64,000 nt of DNA from Acidovorax soli. GTDB taxonomy: Bacteria; Pseudomonadota; Gammaproteobacteria; Burkholderiales; Burkholderiaceae_C. Below, piece by piece: positions 1-8,683 of the stretch; position 1 is the first letter of the stretch; each line of letters opens with the position of its first letter. The notes under the pieces are model-generated. The model did not search any database and was not told the origin of the DNA. It saw only the letters and a program-made list of their open reading frames with translations. The stretch covers positions 248,001 through 312,000 of the forward strand of contig NZ_JACHLK010000002.1 in assembly GCF_014207955.1 (NCBI RefSeq). Direction: 5' to 3'. The position numbers were made by a program, and so were the translations under genes.

Positions 1-285
1 GGAGCGGCCCCAGGTGCGGTCCTGGCGGTACGGCCCTGACAGGTAGGCCCACCAGCAGTCCTGCGTGGTGTCGGGCACGCCGCGGCTGGCCGACATGAAC
101 AGGGTGGGCTTGCAGCGCTGGCCTGTGCGGTACACCGACCACGAGGCCGCCGGCAGCACGGGGGCCAGTTCCTCCAGCAAACCGCCGGCAAAGCCGGGCT
201 CGCCCAGGCGCTGCACCATGCCCGCCACGGCCAGGCTACCGTGGCCTTGCGCTGCAGGGGGAGAAGAGGGAAGCCATTGCCTCAT
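1..285 (-). CDS. Probable LuxR-type transcriptional regulator, N-terminal part
   Basis: The minus strand is open for 95 codons from an ATG at 285 to the window edge, so the gene is truncated at its 3' end by the window. The protein begins MRQWLPSSPPAAQ and has a soluble sensor-like region with an aromatic and Arg-rich stretch (SWSVYRTGQRCKPTLFMSAS). This resembles, from memory, the N-terminal part of LuxR/HTH regulators found in Comamonadaceae; the DNA-binding domain would lie outside the window, so the assignment is tentative. A second ATG 22 codons in could also be the start; neither has a strong ribosome binding site. It is divergent from the DUF3237-Bug-esterase genes and could regulate them. 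Confidence 0.4.
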   Translation of the reverse strand, partial: MRQWLPSSPPAAQGHGSLAVAGMVQRLGEPGFAGGLLEELAPVLPAASWSVYRTGQRCKPTLFMSASRGVPDTTQDCWWAYLSGPYRQDRTWGRS

Positions 286-401
286 GGGGTGGGGGTGTGG
301 GAGATCCGTGTCATCGCGCTGTCATCCTCAGGGATGACAGGCCCCGGACACAACCGGATTTACGCTAGGTTCATAACTAATTTTGCCGTGAAGAACCGCC
401 C

Positions 402-878
402 ATGCCCGAGCTGTCCACCCTGCCCGAACCCCGCCTGAAATTCTTTGCCGACCTGCGCGTGCAGGTGGGCGTGCCCCAGGAAGTGGGCCACACCGCCCAT
501 GGCTTGCGGCGGCTGATCCCCATCACCGGCGGCACGGCAACGGGCGAGGGCTGGACGGCCCGGGTGCTGCCCGGCGGCGCTGACTTCCAGCTCATCGTGA
601 ACGAGCGGCTTTCCGAGCTCGATGCCCGCTATGTGCTGGAGACCGATGGCGGCGATTTCATCTACGTGCAGAACCGCGCCGTGCGCTCGGGTCCGCCCGA
701 GCTGATCGCGCGCCTGGTGCGCGGCGAGCCGGTGGACCCGGGGCAGATCTATTTCCGCTGCAGCCCGAGTTTCGAGACCGCCTCGCCCGCGCTGGCCTGG
801 ATCGCCGAGCGCATGTTCGTGGGCTCCGGCGCGCGCTACCCCGATGCCGTGGCCATGCGCTTCTTCGAGCTGGCCTGA
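402..878 (+). CDS. DUF3237 (UPF0311) family protein
   Basis: This 158-residue protein matches the DUF3237 family in length and pattern: an N-terminal LKFFADLRVQVG strand, the central segment with RRLIPITGGTATGEG, then GGADFQLI, a strand with FIYVQNRAVRSG and a C-terminal RCSPSFETASP. There is no signal peptide, so it should be cytoplasmic. The function of the family is not established; members often sit beside esterase and aromatic catabolism genes, as here. It is 50 bp upstream of a Bug-type binding protein gene and is likely co-transcribed with it and the tannase-like esterase. Confidence 0.8.
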   Translation: MPELSTLPEPRLKFFADLRVQVGVPQEVGHTAHGLRRLIPITGGTATGEGWTARVLPGGADFQLIVNERLSELDARYVLETDGGDFIYVQNRAVRSGPPELIARLVRGEPVDPGQIYFRCSPSFETASPALAWIAERMFVGSGARYPDAVAMRFFELA

Positions 879-928
879 GATTTTTTCCCTTTCCCCGACT
901 TTCCTCACAAGAACCACTGGAGACAAGC

Positions 929-1939
929 ATGACGAACAAGACTTCCACCACCCCCGCTCGGCGCGCATTGCTGGCCGCTGCAGTCGTGGCAGGCCTGGCG
1001 CCTTGGGCTGCAGCCCAGGCCCAGAATGCCGCCGCCGGCTACCCAGGCAAGCCCGTGCGCATCATCGTGGGCTTTCCGGCCGGCACGGGGCCGGACATCG
1101 TGGCGCGGCTGCTGGCGCAAAAGCTCTCCGAGGCATGGGGCAACCAGGGCGTGATCGTGGACAACAAGCCCGGCGCGGGCGGGTTGATCGCCGCCACCGA
1201 GGCAGCACGCGCCCAGCCCGACGGCTACACCCTGATGCTGGGCGAGACCGGCCAGCTGAGCATTGCCCCGAGCAGCTACAGCAAGCTGCCGTATGCGCCG
1301 CAAAAGGACTTCGTGGCGGTGAGCCAGGTGGTCACCTCGGACTTCGTGCTGCTGGTCAACCCGCAGAAGGTACCGGCGCGCAACGTCAAGGACTTCGTCG
1401 AATGGACCAAGCAGCAGAAGGGCCTGTTCCTGGCCACCTTCGGTGCGGGCACGCCAGGGCACTTCGGCGCCTTCATGTTCGGTGATGCGGTGCAGCTCAA
1501 GCCCGAGCCCGTGCACTACAAGAACACAACCGACGCGCTGGGCGGCCTGTTCAGCGGCGACGTGCAGGGCGTATTCGCCAGCGTCGGGCTGGCCGCCCCC
1601 AATGTGAAGGCCGGCAAGCTGGCCGCCCTGGGCAGCACCGGTGCCACGCGCACCAATGCGCTGCCCGAGGTGCCCACCATCAAGGAGCAGGGCTACGCCA
1701 ACCTGGAATTCTCGTCCTGGTTCGGCATCGTGGCGCCCGCCAAGACCCCGCCCGAGATCGTGGCCAAGCTCAGCGCTGACATCGTCAAGGCCGTGCAGTC
1801 GCCCGAAGGCAAGGCCAAGATGGAAGAGGCCGGTTTCCGCGTCACGGGCACCGGCTCGCAGGAATTCACCAAGGTCATCGCCGCCGACACGGTGACCTGG
1901 GGCAAGGCCGTTGCCGCCACGGGCTTCAAGGCCGATTGA
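929..1939 (+). CDS. Bug-family periplasmic solute-binding protein (TctC-like)
   Basis: Bug proteins are periplasmic receptors, related to TctC of the tripartite tricarboxylate transporters, which bind carboxylates or aromatic acids. The 336 residues start with a signal peptide (residues 1 to about 32, ending AAAQAQ). They then show the family hallmarks: YPGKPVRIIVGFPAGTGPD, a DNKPGAGGLIA segment, a central AQPDGYTLMLG and a C-terminal GSTGATRTNALPEVPT. The start is set by a ggaga sequence 6 bp upstream of the ATG. No TctA or TctB membrane subunit is encoded nearby, so it is an orphan. The following tannase-like gene suggests a ligand derived from an aromatic ester, which is inference. Confidence 0.92.
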   Translation: MTNKTSTTPARRALLAAAVVAGLAPWAAAQAQNAAAGYPGKPVRIIVGFPAGTGPDIVARLLAQKLSEAWGNQGVIVDNKPGAGGLIAATEAARAQPDGYTLMLGETGQLSIAPSSYSKLPYAPQKDFVAVSQVVTSDFVLLVNPQKVPARNVKDFVEWTKQQKGLFLATFGAGTPGHFGAFMFGDAVQLKPEPVHYKNTTDALGGLFSGDVQGVFASVGLAAPNVKAGKLAALGSTGATRTNALPEVPTIKEQGYANLEFSSWFGIVAPAKTPPEIVAKLSADIVKAVQSPEGKAKMEEAGFRVTGTGSQEFTKVIAADTVTWGKAVAATGFKAD

Positions 1940-1989
1940 GCCGGGCAGAACCCCACCGAGAACCACGACAACACCCAAGGAGACACACC

Positions 1990-3672
1990 ATGCCATCCAC
2001 TTCCCTGCGCACGCGTGCCGTGCGCCGCGCAGCGCTGCCCGCCGCCGTGCTGCTGCCCATCGCCCTGGCCGCCTGCGGCGGCAGCAACGACGGCCCCGTC
2101 TGGCCGCCGGCCAACGGCGCCTATGCAGCGGCCTGTACCGACCTGGTGGCCAGCGCCAAGCTGGCGGCCACCACATTGGCGACCAGCTATGTGCCGCCCG
2201 ACACCAAGCGCCCGGGCGGCGCGGCCACGGGCGCCTTCCTGCCGGGCCACTGTGTGGTCACGGGCAGCATCAACCCGCGCGTCGGGGTGGATGGCAAGAA
2301 CTACGCCATCGGCTTTCAACTGAGCCTGCCGGACAACTGGAATGGCCGCTTCCTGTTCATCGGCGGTGGCGGCAACGACGGCATCCTGCGCGACACCTCG
2401 CTGAGCTCCAGCATCTCGGGCGGCACGCCCTCGCCGCTGGGCCAGGGCTTTGCCGTGGTGTCCACCGACGCGGGGCACAGCGGCACCACCGCGAGCTTCG
2501 GCGCCGACCCGCAGGCACGCACCGACCATGCCTACAACTCCTACGACAAGACAGCCGTGGCCTCCAAGTCGCTGATCGCCACGCACTACGGCCGCAAGCC
2601 CGACCGCTCGTACTTCTCGGGCTGCTCGGGCGGCGGGCGCCAGGGCATGGTGTTCTCGCAGCGCTTTCCGGACTATTTCGACGCCATCACGGCGGGCGCC
2701 CCCGCCATGCGCGTATCGAGTGGTGCCACGGTGGCCGCGATGTGGAACACCATTGCCTTCAATGCCATCGCGCCACAGGACGCTGCGGGCAACCGCATCC
2801 TTTCGCAGGCCTTCAGCAATGCCGATCTGAACCTGGTGGCCGGTGCAGTGAAGTCCTCGTGCGATGCGGCCGATGGGGTGGTGGACGGCATGGTCAACAA
2901 CACCAAGGCCTGCAACTTCAACCCTGCAGTGCTGCAATGCAGTGGCGCCAAGGGGGCCGACTGCCTGTCCTCTGCCCAAGTGGGCGCGCTCACCAAGGTA
3001 TTCGGCGGCCCGCGCAACTCGGCCGGACAGGCGCTGTATGCCGGCCAGCCCTGGGACCCGGGCCTGGCCGCGCCCGGCTGGCGCGCCTGGACGCTGGGCA
3101 GCTCGACCACGGCCACGTCCGATGCACGCTACATCACGCTGATGGTGGATGCGCTCATCAACGAGTTCTTCACGCCGCCGGACCTCACGTTCAACCCGCT
3201 GGCCTTCAATTTCGACACCGACCCGGCGCGCATGGCGGCCTACTCGGCGATCTATGACACCTATGCGGACGACAAGCTCACGGCTTACCGCCAGCGCGGC
3301 GGCAAGCTGCTGTTCATCCACGGCATGTCGGACCCGATCTTCTCGGCCAAGGACACGGTGGACTACTACGAACGGCTCGCGGCCAACAACGGGGGCATGG
3401 CCACGACGCAGGGCTTTGCACGCACCTTCCTGGTGCCCGGCATGAACCACTGCTCGGGTGGCCCGGCCACGGACAGCTTCGACTCGATCCAGACCATGGT
3501 CGACTGGGTGGAAAAGGGCATTGCGCCCGACACCATTGCTGCGAAGGCGCTGCCCACCCAGGCGGACTACCCGAACCGCACCCGGCCGCTGTGCGCCTAC
3601 CCGAAGTTCGCCAAGTACAAGGGATCGGGCAGCGTGGAGGATGCTGCAAACTTCACTTGTGCAGCGGAGTGA
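1990..3672 (+). CDS. Tannase/feruloyl esterase family lipoprotein
   Basis: An alpha/beta hydrolase of the tannase/feruloyl esterase family, 560 residues, which hydrolyses esters of hydroxy-aromatic acids. The N-terminus is a lipoprotein signal with lipobox LAAC (Cys29), so the enzyme is probably membrane-anchored in the periplasm or outer membrane. The nucleophile motif GCSGGGRQG and the C-terminal MNHCSGG form the CS/HC pair typical of the family, in which the two Cys residues bridge Ser and His; an SDPIFSAKD segment should supply the acid. The ATG at 1990 follows an aaggaga site; a longer frame reaches back to 1936 but lacks a signal peptide. The gene lies 50 bp after the Bug gene. Confidence 0.9.
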   Translation: MPSTSLRTRAVRRAALPAAVLLPIALAACGGSNDGPVWPPANGAYAAACTDLVASAKLAATTLATSYVPPDTKRPGGAATGAFLPGHCVVTGSINPRVGVDGKNYAIGFQLSLPDNWNGRFLFIGGGGNDGILRDTSLSSSISGGTPSPLGQGFAVVSTDAGHSGTTASFGADPQARTDHAYNSYDKTAVASKSLIATHYGRKPDRSYFSGCSGGGRQGMVFSQRFPDYFDAITAGAPAMRVSSGATVAAMWNTIAFNAIAPQDAAGNRILSQAFSNADLNLVAGAVKSSCDAADGVVDGMVNNTKACNFNPAVLQCSGAKGADCLSSAQVGALTKVFGGPRNSAGQALYAGQPWDPGLAAPGWRAWTLGSSTTATSDARYITLMVDALINEFFTPPDLTFNPLAFNFDTDPARMAAYSAIYDTYADDKLTAYRQRGGKLLFIHGMSDPIFSAKDTVDYYERLAANNGGMATTQGFARTFLVPGMNHCSGGPATDSFDSIQTMVDWVEKGIAPDTIAAKALPTQADYPNRTRPLCAYPKFAKYKGSGSVEDAANFTCAAE

Positions 3673-3678
3673 ATCGGA

Positions 3679-4182
3679 TCAACCTTTGGTGGCAGGGGCG
3701 GGCAGCTGGAGCTGCGCCTCCTGCACCACGCGGATGCAGTCGCGCATGTGCTGCTCGCCCAGGTAGCGCAGCGTGGCATAGCCGATGGCGGCAGACACCG
3801 CCTGCCCGGCGATGGGCACGTACTTGGCCAGTTGCTTGGTGGTCAAGCGCACGCCCACGGTGCGGGCGGCGCGCAGCACCAGTTCCTGGGTGATGAGCTT
3901 GCCGATCAGCACCGAGCCGACCAGGGCCACGGCCTTTTGCACCTTTTCGCGTTTCTCGGGGTCGAGCTGGTCCAGCTGCTGGGCCGACAGGCCGAACTCC
4001 GAGCTGATCTGCGGCAACAGGCGCGACAGGAGGGCCGCGTCCACGGCCCAGTCCAGGCCCGGTACGGGAACGGTGCTGGCGGCAGCGGCCACCAGGGCGC
4101 GGCGGTGCAGCAGGCGCCGGCTGCGCTGAACGGCAGCAGCCATGGCAGGGTCATCGGCAGCCATTTGTCGGGCAGTGGGCAT
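3679..4182 (-). CDS. Conserved hypothetical protein, DUF697/EcsC-like
   Basis: A 167-residue protein without a signal peptide. The first third is basic (QRSRRLLHRRAL), followed by a hydrophobic stretch VAAAASTVPVPGLDWAVDAA and a C-terminal half containing KLITQELVLRAARTVG and YVPIAGQAVSAAIGYATLRY. The latter pattern, YVP-x-GQAVSAxIG, recalls DUF697 (YcjF-type) and EcsC-like proteins, which associate with membranes, but I cannot assign a function. It is convergent with the tannase gene with only 6 bp between stop codons, and lies in the same direction as the YeaQ-like gene 69 bp upstream, with which it may be co-transcribed. Confidence 0.7.
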   Translation of the reverse strand: MPTARQMAADDPAMAAAVQRSRRLLHRRALVAAAASTVPVPGLDWAVDAALLSRLLPQISSEFGLSAQQLDQLDPEKREKVQKAVALVGSVLIGKLITQELVLRAARTVGVRLTTKQLAKYVPIAGQAVSAAIGYATLRYLGEQHMRDCIRVVQEAQLQLPAPATKG

Positions 4183-4251
4183 CGGTCACATCCTCATGGT
4201 CGGGTTTGACGTGATCTGGGGCCACATGGCGCCAGCGCAACCAGCCGGTGC

Positions 4252-4500
4252 TCAATTTTTCTTGATCAGCCCGTAGATGAACAGCAGCACGATGGACCCC
4301 AGGATGGAGGCGATCCAGCCCGCCGCGTCGCCCTGCTGGTACCAGCCCATGGCCACGCCCACATAGCTGGCCAGGAACGAGCCCGCCACGCCCAGCAGGG
4401 CGGTCATGATCCAGCCCATGGAGTCGTTTCCGGGTTTGATGGCGCGCGCAATGAAGCCCACGACCAGTCCGATCAGCAGCGTTCCTATCAGTGAGAACAT
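4252..4500 (-). CDS. GlsB/YeaQ/YmgE family stress-response membrane protein
   Basis: This 82-residue protein is almost entirely hydrophobic, with three membrane segments: residues about 3-20 (LIGTLLIGLVVGFIARAIKP), 28-50 and 60-80. The early RAIKPG motif, the glycine pattern in segment two and the final IKKN are characteristic of the YeaQ/YmgE (transglycosylase-associated) family of small inner-membrane proteins linked to general or envelope stress. The name transglycosylase-associated is historical and the molecular role is unknown. The ATG at 4500 begins the conserved MFSLIG; the longer frame upstream is not hydrophobic and is not used. Confidence 0.88.
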   Translation of the reverse strand: MFSLIGTLLIGLVVGFIARAIKPGNDSMGWIMTALLGVAGSFLASYVGVAMGWYQQGDAAGWIASILGSIVLLFIYGLIKKN

Positions 4501-4733
4501 GGTGTTTGTCGCTTTGTGTGAAAGGTGAAAGAAGGAATGGCCCGACTGTAGCCGGGTGCTGGACCTCCGTCTGTCGGACAGCATGCATTGGATCCACCGC
4601 TCGCAGTTGTTGACATTGTTCCCGGCCGTGTAGGACGGGTCGCACAAGGGCGTGCGCGCGCCGCTGATCACGGCCGGCCCGGGGCGTGGCTAGAGTCAGG
4701 GAAATGCCCAGAACCAGCCCAAAGGAGCACGCC

Positions 4734-5123
4734 ATGCACGAACCCTGGATCCCCTCCATGCGCCCCATGTCCTTGCTGGCGGCCATCGCACTGGTTGCCG
4801 GGGTGCTGGCGGCGTCGCCATCGCAGGTACTGGCCCAGGGGGACGAGGCCTCGCTGCAGCGCGGGGCCGTGGCCGACATGACGCCACAGCAGCGCTACAA
4901 CACGGCGATCCGTGAGGCCGGCGGCGGCATGAAGGTCGCGCTGGAGGAGTGCCGTGCGCAAGCAGGTGCCGAGCGGCGCTCCTGCGAAGCCCAGGCCCGG
5001 GCCCGCTACCAGGCCGATATGGCGGCCGCCAAGGAATTCCTGCGCAACCCGAACGCCCGGCCGGTGAATGTGACGGGCGGGCCCATCCGCAGCACCGAAA
5101 GCACCTACGTGGTCAAACCATGA
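4734..5123 (+). CDS. Hypothetical exported protein
   Basis: A 129-residue protein with a signal peptide (hydrophobic MSLLAAIALVAGVLAAS, cleavage expected after VLAQ). The mature part is charged, with Arg/Glu/Ala-rich helices and two Cys residues 10 apart (ECRAQAGAERRSC) that could form a disulphide. The start at 4734 is chosen because an aaaggag site lies 8 bp upstream; an earlier in-frame ATG at 4704 lacks one. I do not recognise a family. It stands alone between two minus-strand genes. Confidence 0.7.
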   Translation: MHEPWIPSMRPMSLLAAIALVAGVLAASPSQVLAQGDEASLQRGAVADMTPQQRYNTAIREAGGGMKVALEECRAQAGAERRSCEAQARARYQADMAAAKEFLRNPNARPVNVTGGPIRSTESTYVVKP

Positions 5124-5125
5124 GC

Positions 5126-5157
5126 GCACAAAGCAAAAGCGCGCCCGGGGCGCGCTT
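5126..5157 (-). terminator. Rho-independent terminator of the NlpC/P60 gene
   Basis: Read on the minus strand, an AGCGCGCCC / GGGCGCGCT inverted repeat (5138-5156, perfect 9-bp arms around one base) is followed by TTTTGCTTT. It lies 28 bp downstream of the stop codon at 5185. On the plus strand no T-run follows, so it should act mainly on the minus-strand transcript. Confidence 0.7.
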
Positions 5158-5184
5158 GGTGGTGCCTGTCGCCGGTGGTGCGGC

Positions 5185-5769
5185 TTACTTGGCCGCGGCG
5201 GTGCTCGTCTCGACAGCCGTGGCTGCGGGCGTGACGCGGCGGGCGCCATCGAAGCGGCGCTGCCAGTAGGTCTGGCGCATGTCTTCCACCCGGACTTCCG
5301 ATCCACTGCGAGGAGAGTGAATGAATTTGCCGTCGCCCACATAAATGCCCACGTGGCTGAACGCCCGGCGCATGGTGTTGAAGAACACCAGGTCACCCGG
5401 CTGCAGTTCCTTCTTGTCGATCACCGTGGTGGTGGCCGCCTGCTGGTCGGCCCGGCGGGGCAGCAAAAGCCCGACCGTCTGCTCGTAGATCGCACGGACG
5501 AAACCGCTGCAGTCGAAGCCAGTCTCGGCACTGTTGCCGCCGCGCTTGTAGCGCACGCCAAGGAATCCCATGGCATTGCCCACGAGGTCGGACGCCTTGT
5601 CCGCCACCGTGTGGGCCTTGTCGGCCACGGTGTGCTGCATATCCCTGAGCTGGGACAAGAGACCCTTGTCCATCAGGATTTTTTCCATGTCATCCGCCTT
5701 GTCGGTGGATGGTGCAGCCTGTGCGCTGACAGCGCAAGCCAGGAGGAGGGTGCAAAACCATTTGGACAT
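5185..5769 (-). CDS. NlpC/P60 (C40) family cell-wall endopeptidase
   Basis: A secreted peptidoglycan hydrolase that cleaves peptide stems. The 194 residues start with a signal peptide (MSKWFCTLLLACAVSAQA) and a spacer containing a short repeat, HTVADKAHTVADKA, likely a coiled helix. The C40 domain follows, with the catalytic Cys in GFDCSGFVR, the conserved LQPGDLVFF and the catalytic His in SHVGIYVGDG, with a third polar residue expected at FIHSPRSG. The ATG at 5769 begins the signal peptide; a GTG at 5787 would add six residues. No SH3 or LysM domain is present. A good terminator follows the stop. Confidence 0.9.
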   Translation of the reverse strand: MSKWFCTLLLACAVSAQAAPSTDKADDMEKILMDKGLLSQLRDMQHTVADKAHTVADKASDLVGNAMGFLGVRYKRGGNSAETGFDCSGFVRAIYEQTVGLLLPRRADQQAATTTVIDKKELQPGDLVFFNTMRRAFSHVGIYVGDGKFIHSPRSGSEVRVEDMRQTYWQRRFDGARRVTPAATAVETSTAAAK

Positions 5770-5904
5770 GGGGGCGAAGGGTACCACGCTAAATTGCCTG
5801 TTTTGTGAGGGAAGTCACGTATGCCTTCATGTGAGGGCTGGACTTGCCTGCGCCGCTCCCTTATACCAATGGGTTGCATGGAACCCAGGTCCACCAAGGC
5901 TGAC

Positions 5905-7071
5905 ATGTATCTGACATCGAAAAGCCGCGTTGCTGCGCGTGCCGTGGGGTTTCTTGCTCTTTTTTCCATAGCGGGTGCGGGGTCAGGAGCTGCCCATGCG
6001 CAGGCCGCTGCGCCCGCACCACCTGCTGTCACCTTGGCGTCAGTGGCCACCGGCCTGGTGAATCCCTGGGCCGTGGCCTTCCTGCCCGAAGGCCGCTTCC
6101 TGGTCACCGAGCGGCCCGGCCGCATGCGGGTGATCGAAGCCAATGGCCAGTTGGGGCCCGCCCTGGCTGGTCTGCCCAGCATTGCTGCCGGAGGGCAGGG
6201 CGGCCTGCTGGACGTGGTGACCGACGCCGACTTTGCCAGGAACCGGCGCATCTTCTTTTGCTATTCGGAGCCCGGCGCTGCCGGCACGTCGGATAACAGC
6301 ACGGCCGTGGCACGCGCCACCCTCGCGCCCGACAACCGTTCGCTGCAGGATGTGAAGGTCATCTTCAGCCAGAAACCCAAGGTGGCGAGCAACTTGCACT
6401 TCGGCTGCCGTATCGTGCAGGCCCCTGACGGCAACCTGTTCCTGGCGCTGGGCGAGCGCTACCACCGCAAGGACGACGCGCAAAAGCTCGACAACCACCA
6501 CGGCAAGATCGTGCGCATCACGGCCGATGGCGCGGCACCGGCCGACAACCCGTTCCGCGAGCGCGCTGGTGCCTTGCCCGAGATCTGGAGCTATGGCCAC
6601 CGCAACGCCCAGGGCGCGACGCTGGCGCCCGACGGCAAGCTGTGGATGCACGAGCACGGCCCCCAAGGCGGCGACGAGATCAACCTGCCCCAGCCGGGCC
6701 GCAACTACGGCTGGCCGGTGATCACCTACGGCGAGAACTACGGTGGTGGCAAGGTGGGCGAGGGCACGGCCAAGGCCGGCATGGAGCAGCCGCTGCACTA
6801 CTGGGTGCCCTCCATCGCGCCTTCGGGCATGGCCTTCCTGACCAGCGACCGCTATGGCGCCGCCTGGCGCGGCAGCCTGTTCGTGGGCTCGCTCAAGTTC
6901 GGCAAGCTGCACCGGCTTGAGGTAGCGGGCGGCAAGGTGCAGCGTGAAGAAAAGCTGCTGCCGAACAACAACGAGCGCATCCGCGACGTGCGCCAGGGCC
7001 CCGACGGCTTTCTTTACCTGGTCACCGACAGCCCCCAGGGGCGGCTGCTGCGGCTGGCACCGGCCAGCTGA
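5905..7071 (+). CDS. PQQ-dependent aldose sugar dehydrogenase (YliI/Asd type)
   Basis: A periplasmic six-bladed beta-propeller enzyme that oxidises aldose sugars with pyrroloquinoline quinone. The 388 residues begin with a signal peptide ending AAHAQA. Family motifs are LVNPWAVAFLPEGRFLVTERPGRM, GGQGGLLDVVTD, the LHFGCRI strand, the YGHRNAQG loop that in homologues contributes a PQQ-contacting Arg, HEHGPQGGDEIN and YGWPVITYG. The start at 5905 places the signal peptide at the N-terminus; the frame is open to 5821 but upstream residues are not signal-like. No PQQ synthesis genes occur in the window, so the cofactor must be made elsewhere or imported. Confidence 0.92.
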   Translation: MYLTSKSRVAARAVGFLALFSIAGAGSGAAHAQAAAPAPPAVTLASVATGLVNPWAVAFLPEGRFLVTERPGRMRVIEANGQLGPALAGLPSIAAGGQGGLLDVVTDADFARNRRIFFCYSEPGAAGTSDNSTAVARATLAPDNRSLQDVKVIFSQKPKVASNLHFGCRIVQAPDGNLFLALGERYHRKDDAQKLDNHHGKIVRITADGAAPADNPFRERAGALPEIWSYGHRNAQGATLAPDGKLWMHEHGPQGGDEINLPQPGRNYGWPVITYGENYGGGKVGEGTAKAGMEQPLHYWVPSIAPSGMAFLTSDRYGAAWRGSLFVGSLKFGKLHRLEVAGGKVQREEKLLPNNNERIRDVRQGPDGFLYLVTDSPQGRLLRLAPAS

Positions 7072-7133
7072 AGCTGCTGCCGGGCGGCGGGGCTGCGACA
7101 ATCGGGCATTCCCATTGAATTCCCGTACCGCCC

Positions 7134-7739
7134 ATGCTGCTCGACGCCTCCGAATCCCAACTCGTCCTGGTGGACTACCAGGAACGCCTGATGCCCGCCA
7201 TTGCCGATGGCGCTGCCGTGCTAGCCAATGCGCGCCGCCTGGCGCAGATCGCGCAGTTGCTCGAGGTGCCGGTCTGGGGCACGGAGCAGAACCCCTCGCG
7301 CCTGGGCGCCAACGATGCGGTCCTGCGCGCGCTGTGCCAGCGCACGCTGGCCAAGATGCATTTCAGCGCCGCCGAAGAAGGCCTGGGCGAGTGGCTGCGC
7401 CCCCCTGCCAAGCCCCAGCAGGGCGGCAATGCGCGCAGCCTGCCGCGCCACCTGCAAAAGCCCGCCCAGCAGGCGCCCGAGCGCGGCACCATCGTGATCG
7501 CCGGCTGCGAGGCCCATGTCTGTCTGCTGCAGACCGCGCTGGACCTGATCGAGGACGAGTTCGAGGTCTGGGTCGTGACCGACGCCTGCGGTTCGCGCAC
7601 CGACCGCAACCGCGATGCCGCTTTCGACCGCCTGGCCGGCGCGGGGGCCGAGCTGGTGACCACCGAGATGGTGGCCTTCGAGTGGCTGGGCAGCTGCGAG
7701 CACCCCGATTTCAAGGATGTGCTGGCGCTGATCAAGTAA
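7134..7739 (+). CDS. Isochorismatase-family cysteine hydrolase (YcaC-like)
   Basis: A cytoplasmic hydrolase of 201 residues with the complete catalytic triad of the family: Asp14 (LVDYQ), Lys74 (LAKMHF) and Cys130 (GCEAHVC). YcaC-type members hydrolyse amides or related bonds, but their natural substrates are mostly unknown. An insertion of about 30 residues rich in Pro, Gln and Arg (PPAKPQQGGNARSLPRHLQK) separates Lys and Cys and is longer than in small relatives. The gene ends inside the 3' end of the convergent regulator (8-bp overlap of coding regions). Confidence 0.88.
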   Translation: MLLDASESQLVLVDYQERLMPAIADGAAVLANARRLAQIAQLLEVPVWGTEQNPSRLGANDAVLRALCQRTLAKMHFSAAEEGLGEWLRPPAKPQQGGNARSLPRHLQKPAQQAPERGTIVIAGCEAHVCLLQTALDLIEDEFEVWVVTDACGSRTDRNRDAAFDRLAGAGAELVTTEMVAFEWLGSCEHPDFKDVLALIK

Positions 7740-8577
7740 GCGGCGGGGCGGCCGCTGCCAGGGCAGCCTGCAGCGCCTGCCGGGTGCGGTCATCGGCCGG
7801 CAGCAGGTGGTCCATGCGCAGCGAATCCAGCGCCACGTCCAGCGGCGACGCCAGTGTGGTGAAGGCCGACATGAAGGCCAGGATGCCGGCGCTGGAGCGC
7901 AACTGCATCAGCAGCACCGGCCCTTGTGGGGCGGGTGCCGGCCTCGCCGGTGAAGGTGAGGAGCCCATGCCGGGCAAGGCGCGCAGGCGCGCTGCCAGCG
8001 CGGGGTTGAACACCGCCTCGGCCTGCGCCCGCTGGCGCACGGCCTGTGCCACCTCGGGGCCGTTGACTGCACAGGCCAGCAGGCCGCCGGGCAGGAGCAG
8101 CATCTCCAGCAGGTTCAGCGGCATGCCATCGGCCACAGCCGGCGGGGTGTAGCCGATGAGCCGCATCAGCGCGGGAACCGCCGCGTTCGTTTCCAGCACG
8201 TTCCACCCCGCATCGAGCAGCATGGTGGGTGCCGGCTCGTGGGCGCGCAAGAAGTCGCGCAGGCTGGTGCGCACGGCCAGCAGGCCCTCGTCCTCCCAGC
8301 CGCGGCTGGGATAGTGCGGCGCAAATCCGGCTGCCAGCAGGGCCTGGTTGCGCTCGGCCAGCGGCGTGCGCAGGGCATCGAGCAGCGCCAGCAGCATGGC
8401 CCGGCTGGGCAGGGCCTTGCCGGTTTCCAGGCAGCTCAGGTGGCGCTGCGACACACCGGTGTGCAGGGCCAGGGCCATCTGGCTCAGGCGCTGGCGCTCG
8501 CGCAAGCCCCTGAGCAAGGGGCCTATCGGCAGTGCGGAACTGACCGCAGGAGATGGGGAGGCAATGGCGCTGTCCAT
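7732..8577 (-). CDS. XRE-type regulator with MmyB-like ligand domain
   Basis: A DNA-binding regulator of 281 residues. The N-terminal helix-turn-helix (about residues 20-75, RGLRERQRLSQMALALHTGVSQRHLSCLETGKALPS in part) is followed by the MmyB-type domain with ETNAAVPALM and an aromatic/Leu-rich core, which in the family is thought to bind a fatty acid or similar ligand. Such regulators usually control an adjacent divergent gene, here the SnoaL-like gene. The start at 8577 is preferred over an upstream in-frame ATG because the conserved part begins soon after it; no strong ribosome site is visible for either. Confidence 0.88.
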   Translation of the reverse strand: MDSAIASPSPAVSSALPIGPLLRGLRERQRLSQMALALHTGVSQRHLSCLETGKALPSRAMLLALLDALRTPLAERNQALLAAGFAPHYPSRGWEDEGLLAVRTSLRDFLRAHEPAPTMLLDAGWNVLETNAAVPALMRLIGYTPPAVADGMPLNLLEMLLLPGGLLACAVNGPEVAQAVRQRAQAEAVFNPALAARLRALPGMGSSPSPARPAPAPQGPVLLMQLRSSAGILAFMSAFTTLASPLDVALDSLRMDHLLPADDRTRQALQAALAAAAPPLT

Positions 8578-8592
8578 GCGCCATGGTGGCAC

Positions 8593-8606
8593 ACAATGGT
8601 TATTGT
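8593..8606. promoter_or_regulatory. Palindrome ACAAT-N4-ATTGT between divergent genes
   Basis: A perfect 5-bp inverted repeat with a 4-bp spacer lies 16 bp upstream of the regulator start and 78 bp upstream of the SnoaL-like gene. Its place between a regulator and its divergent neighbour makes it a candidate operator, but the short arms keep this tentative. Confidence 0.35.
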
Positions 8607-8683
8607 CGTTATGACCTGGGAGGTGATTGCGACGATGATCGAGCATGCGCAAGATGCGGGCTCATTCATCTGAGGGAGTTTCC

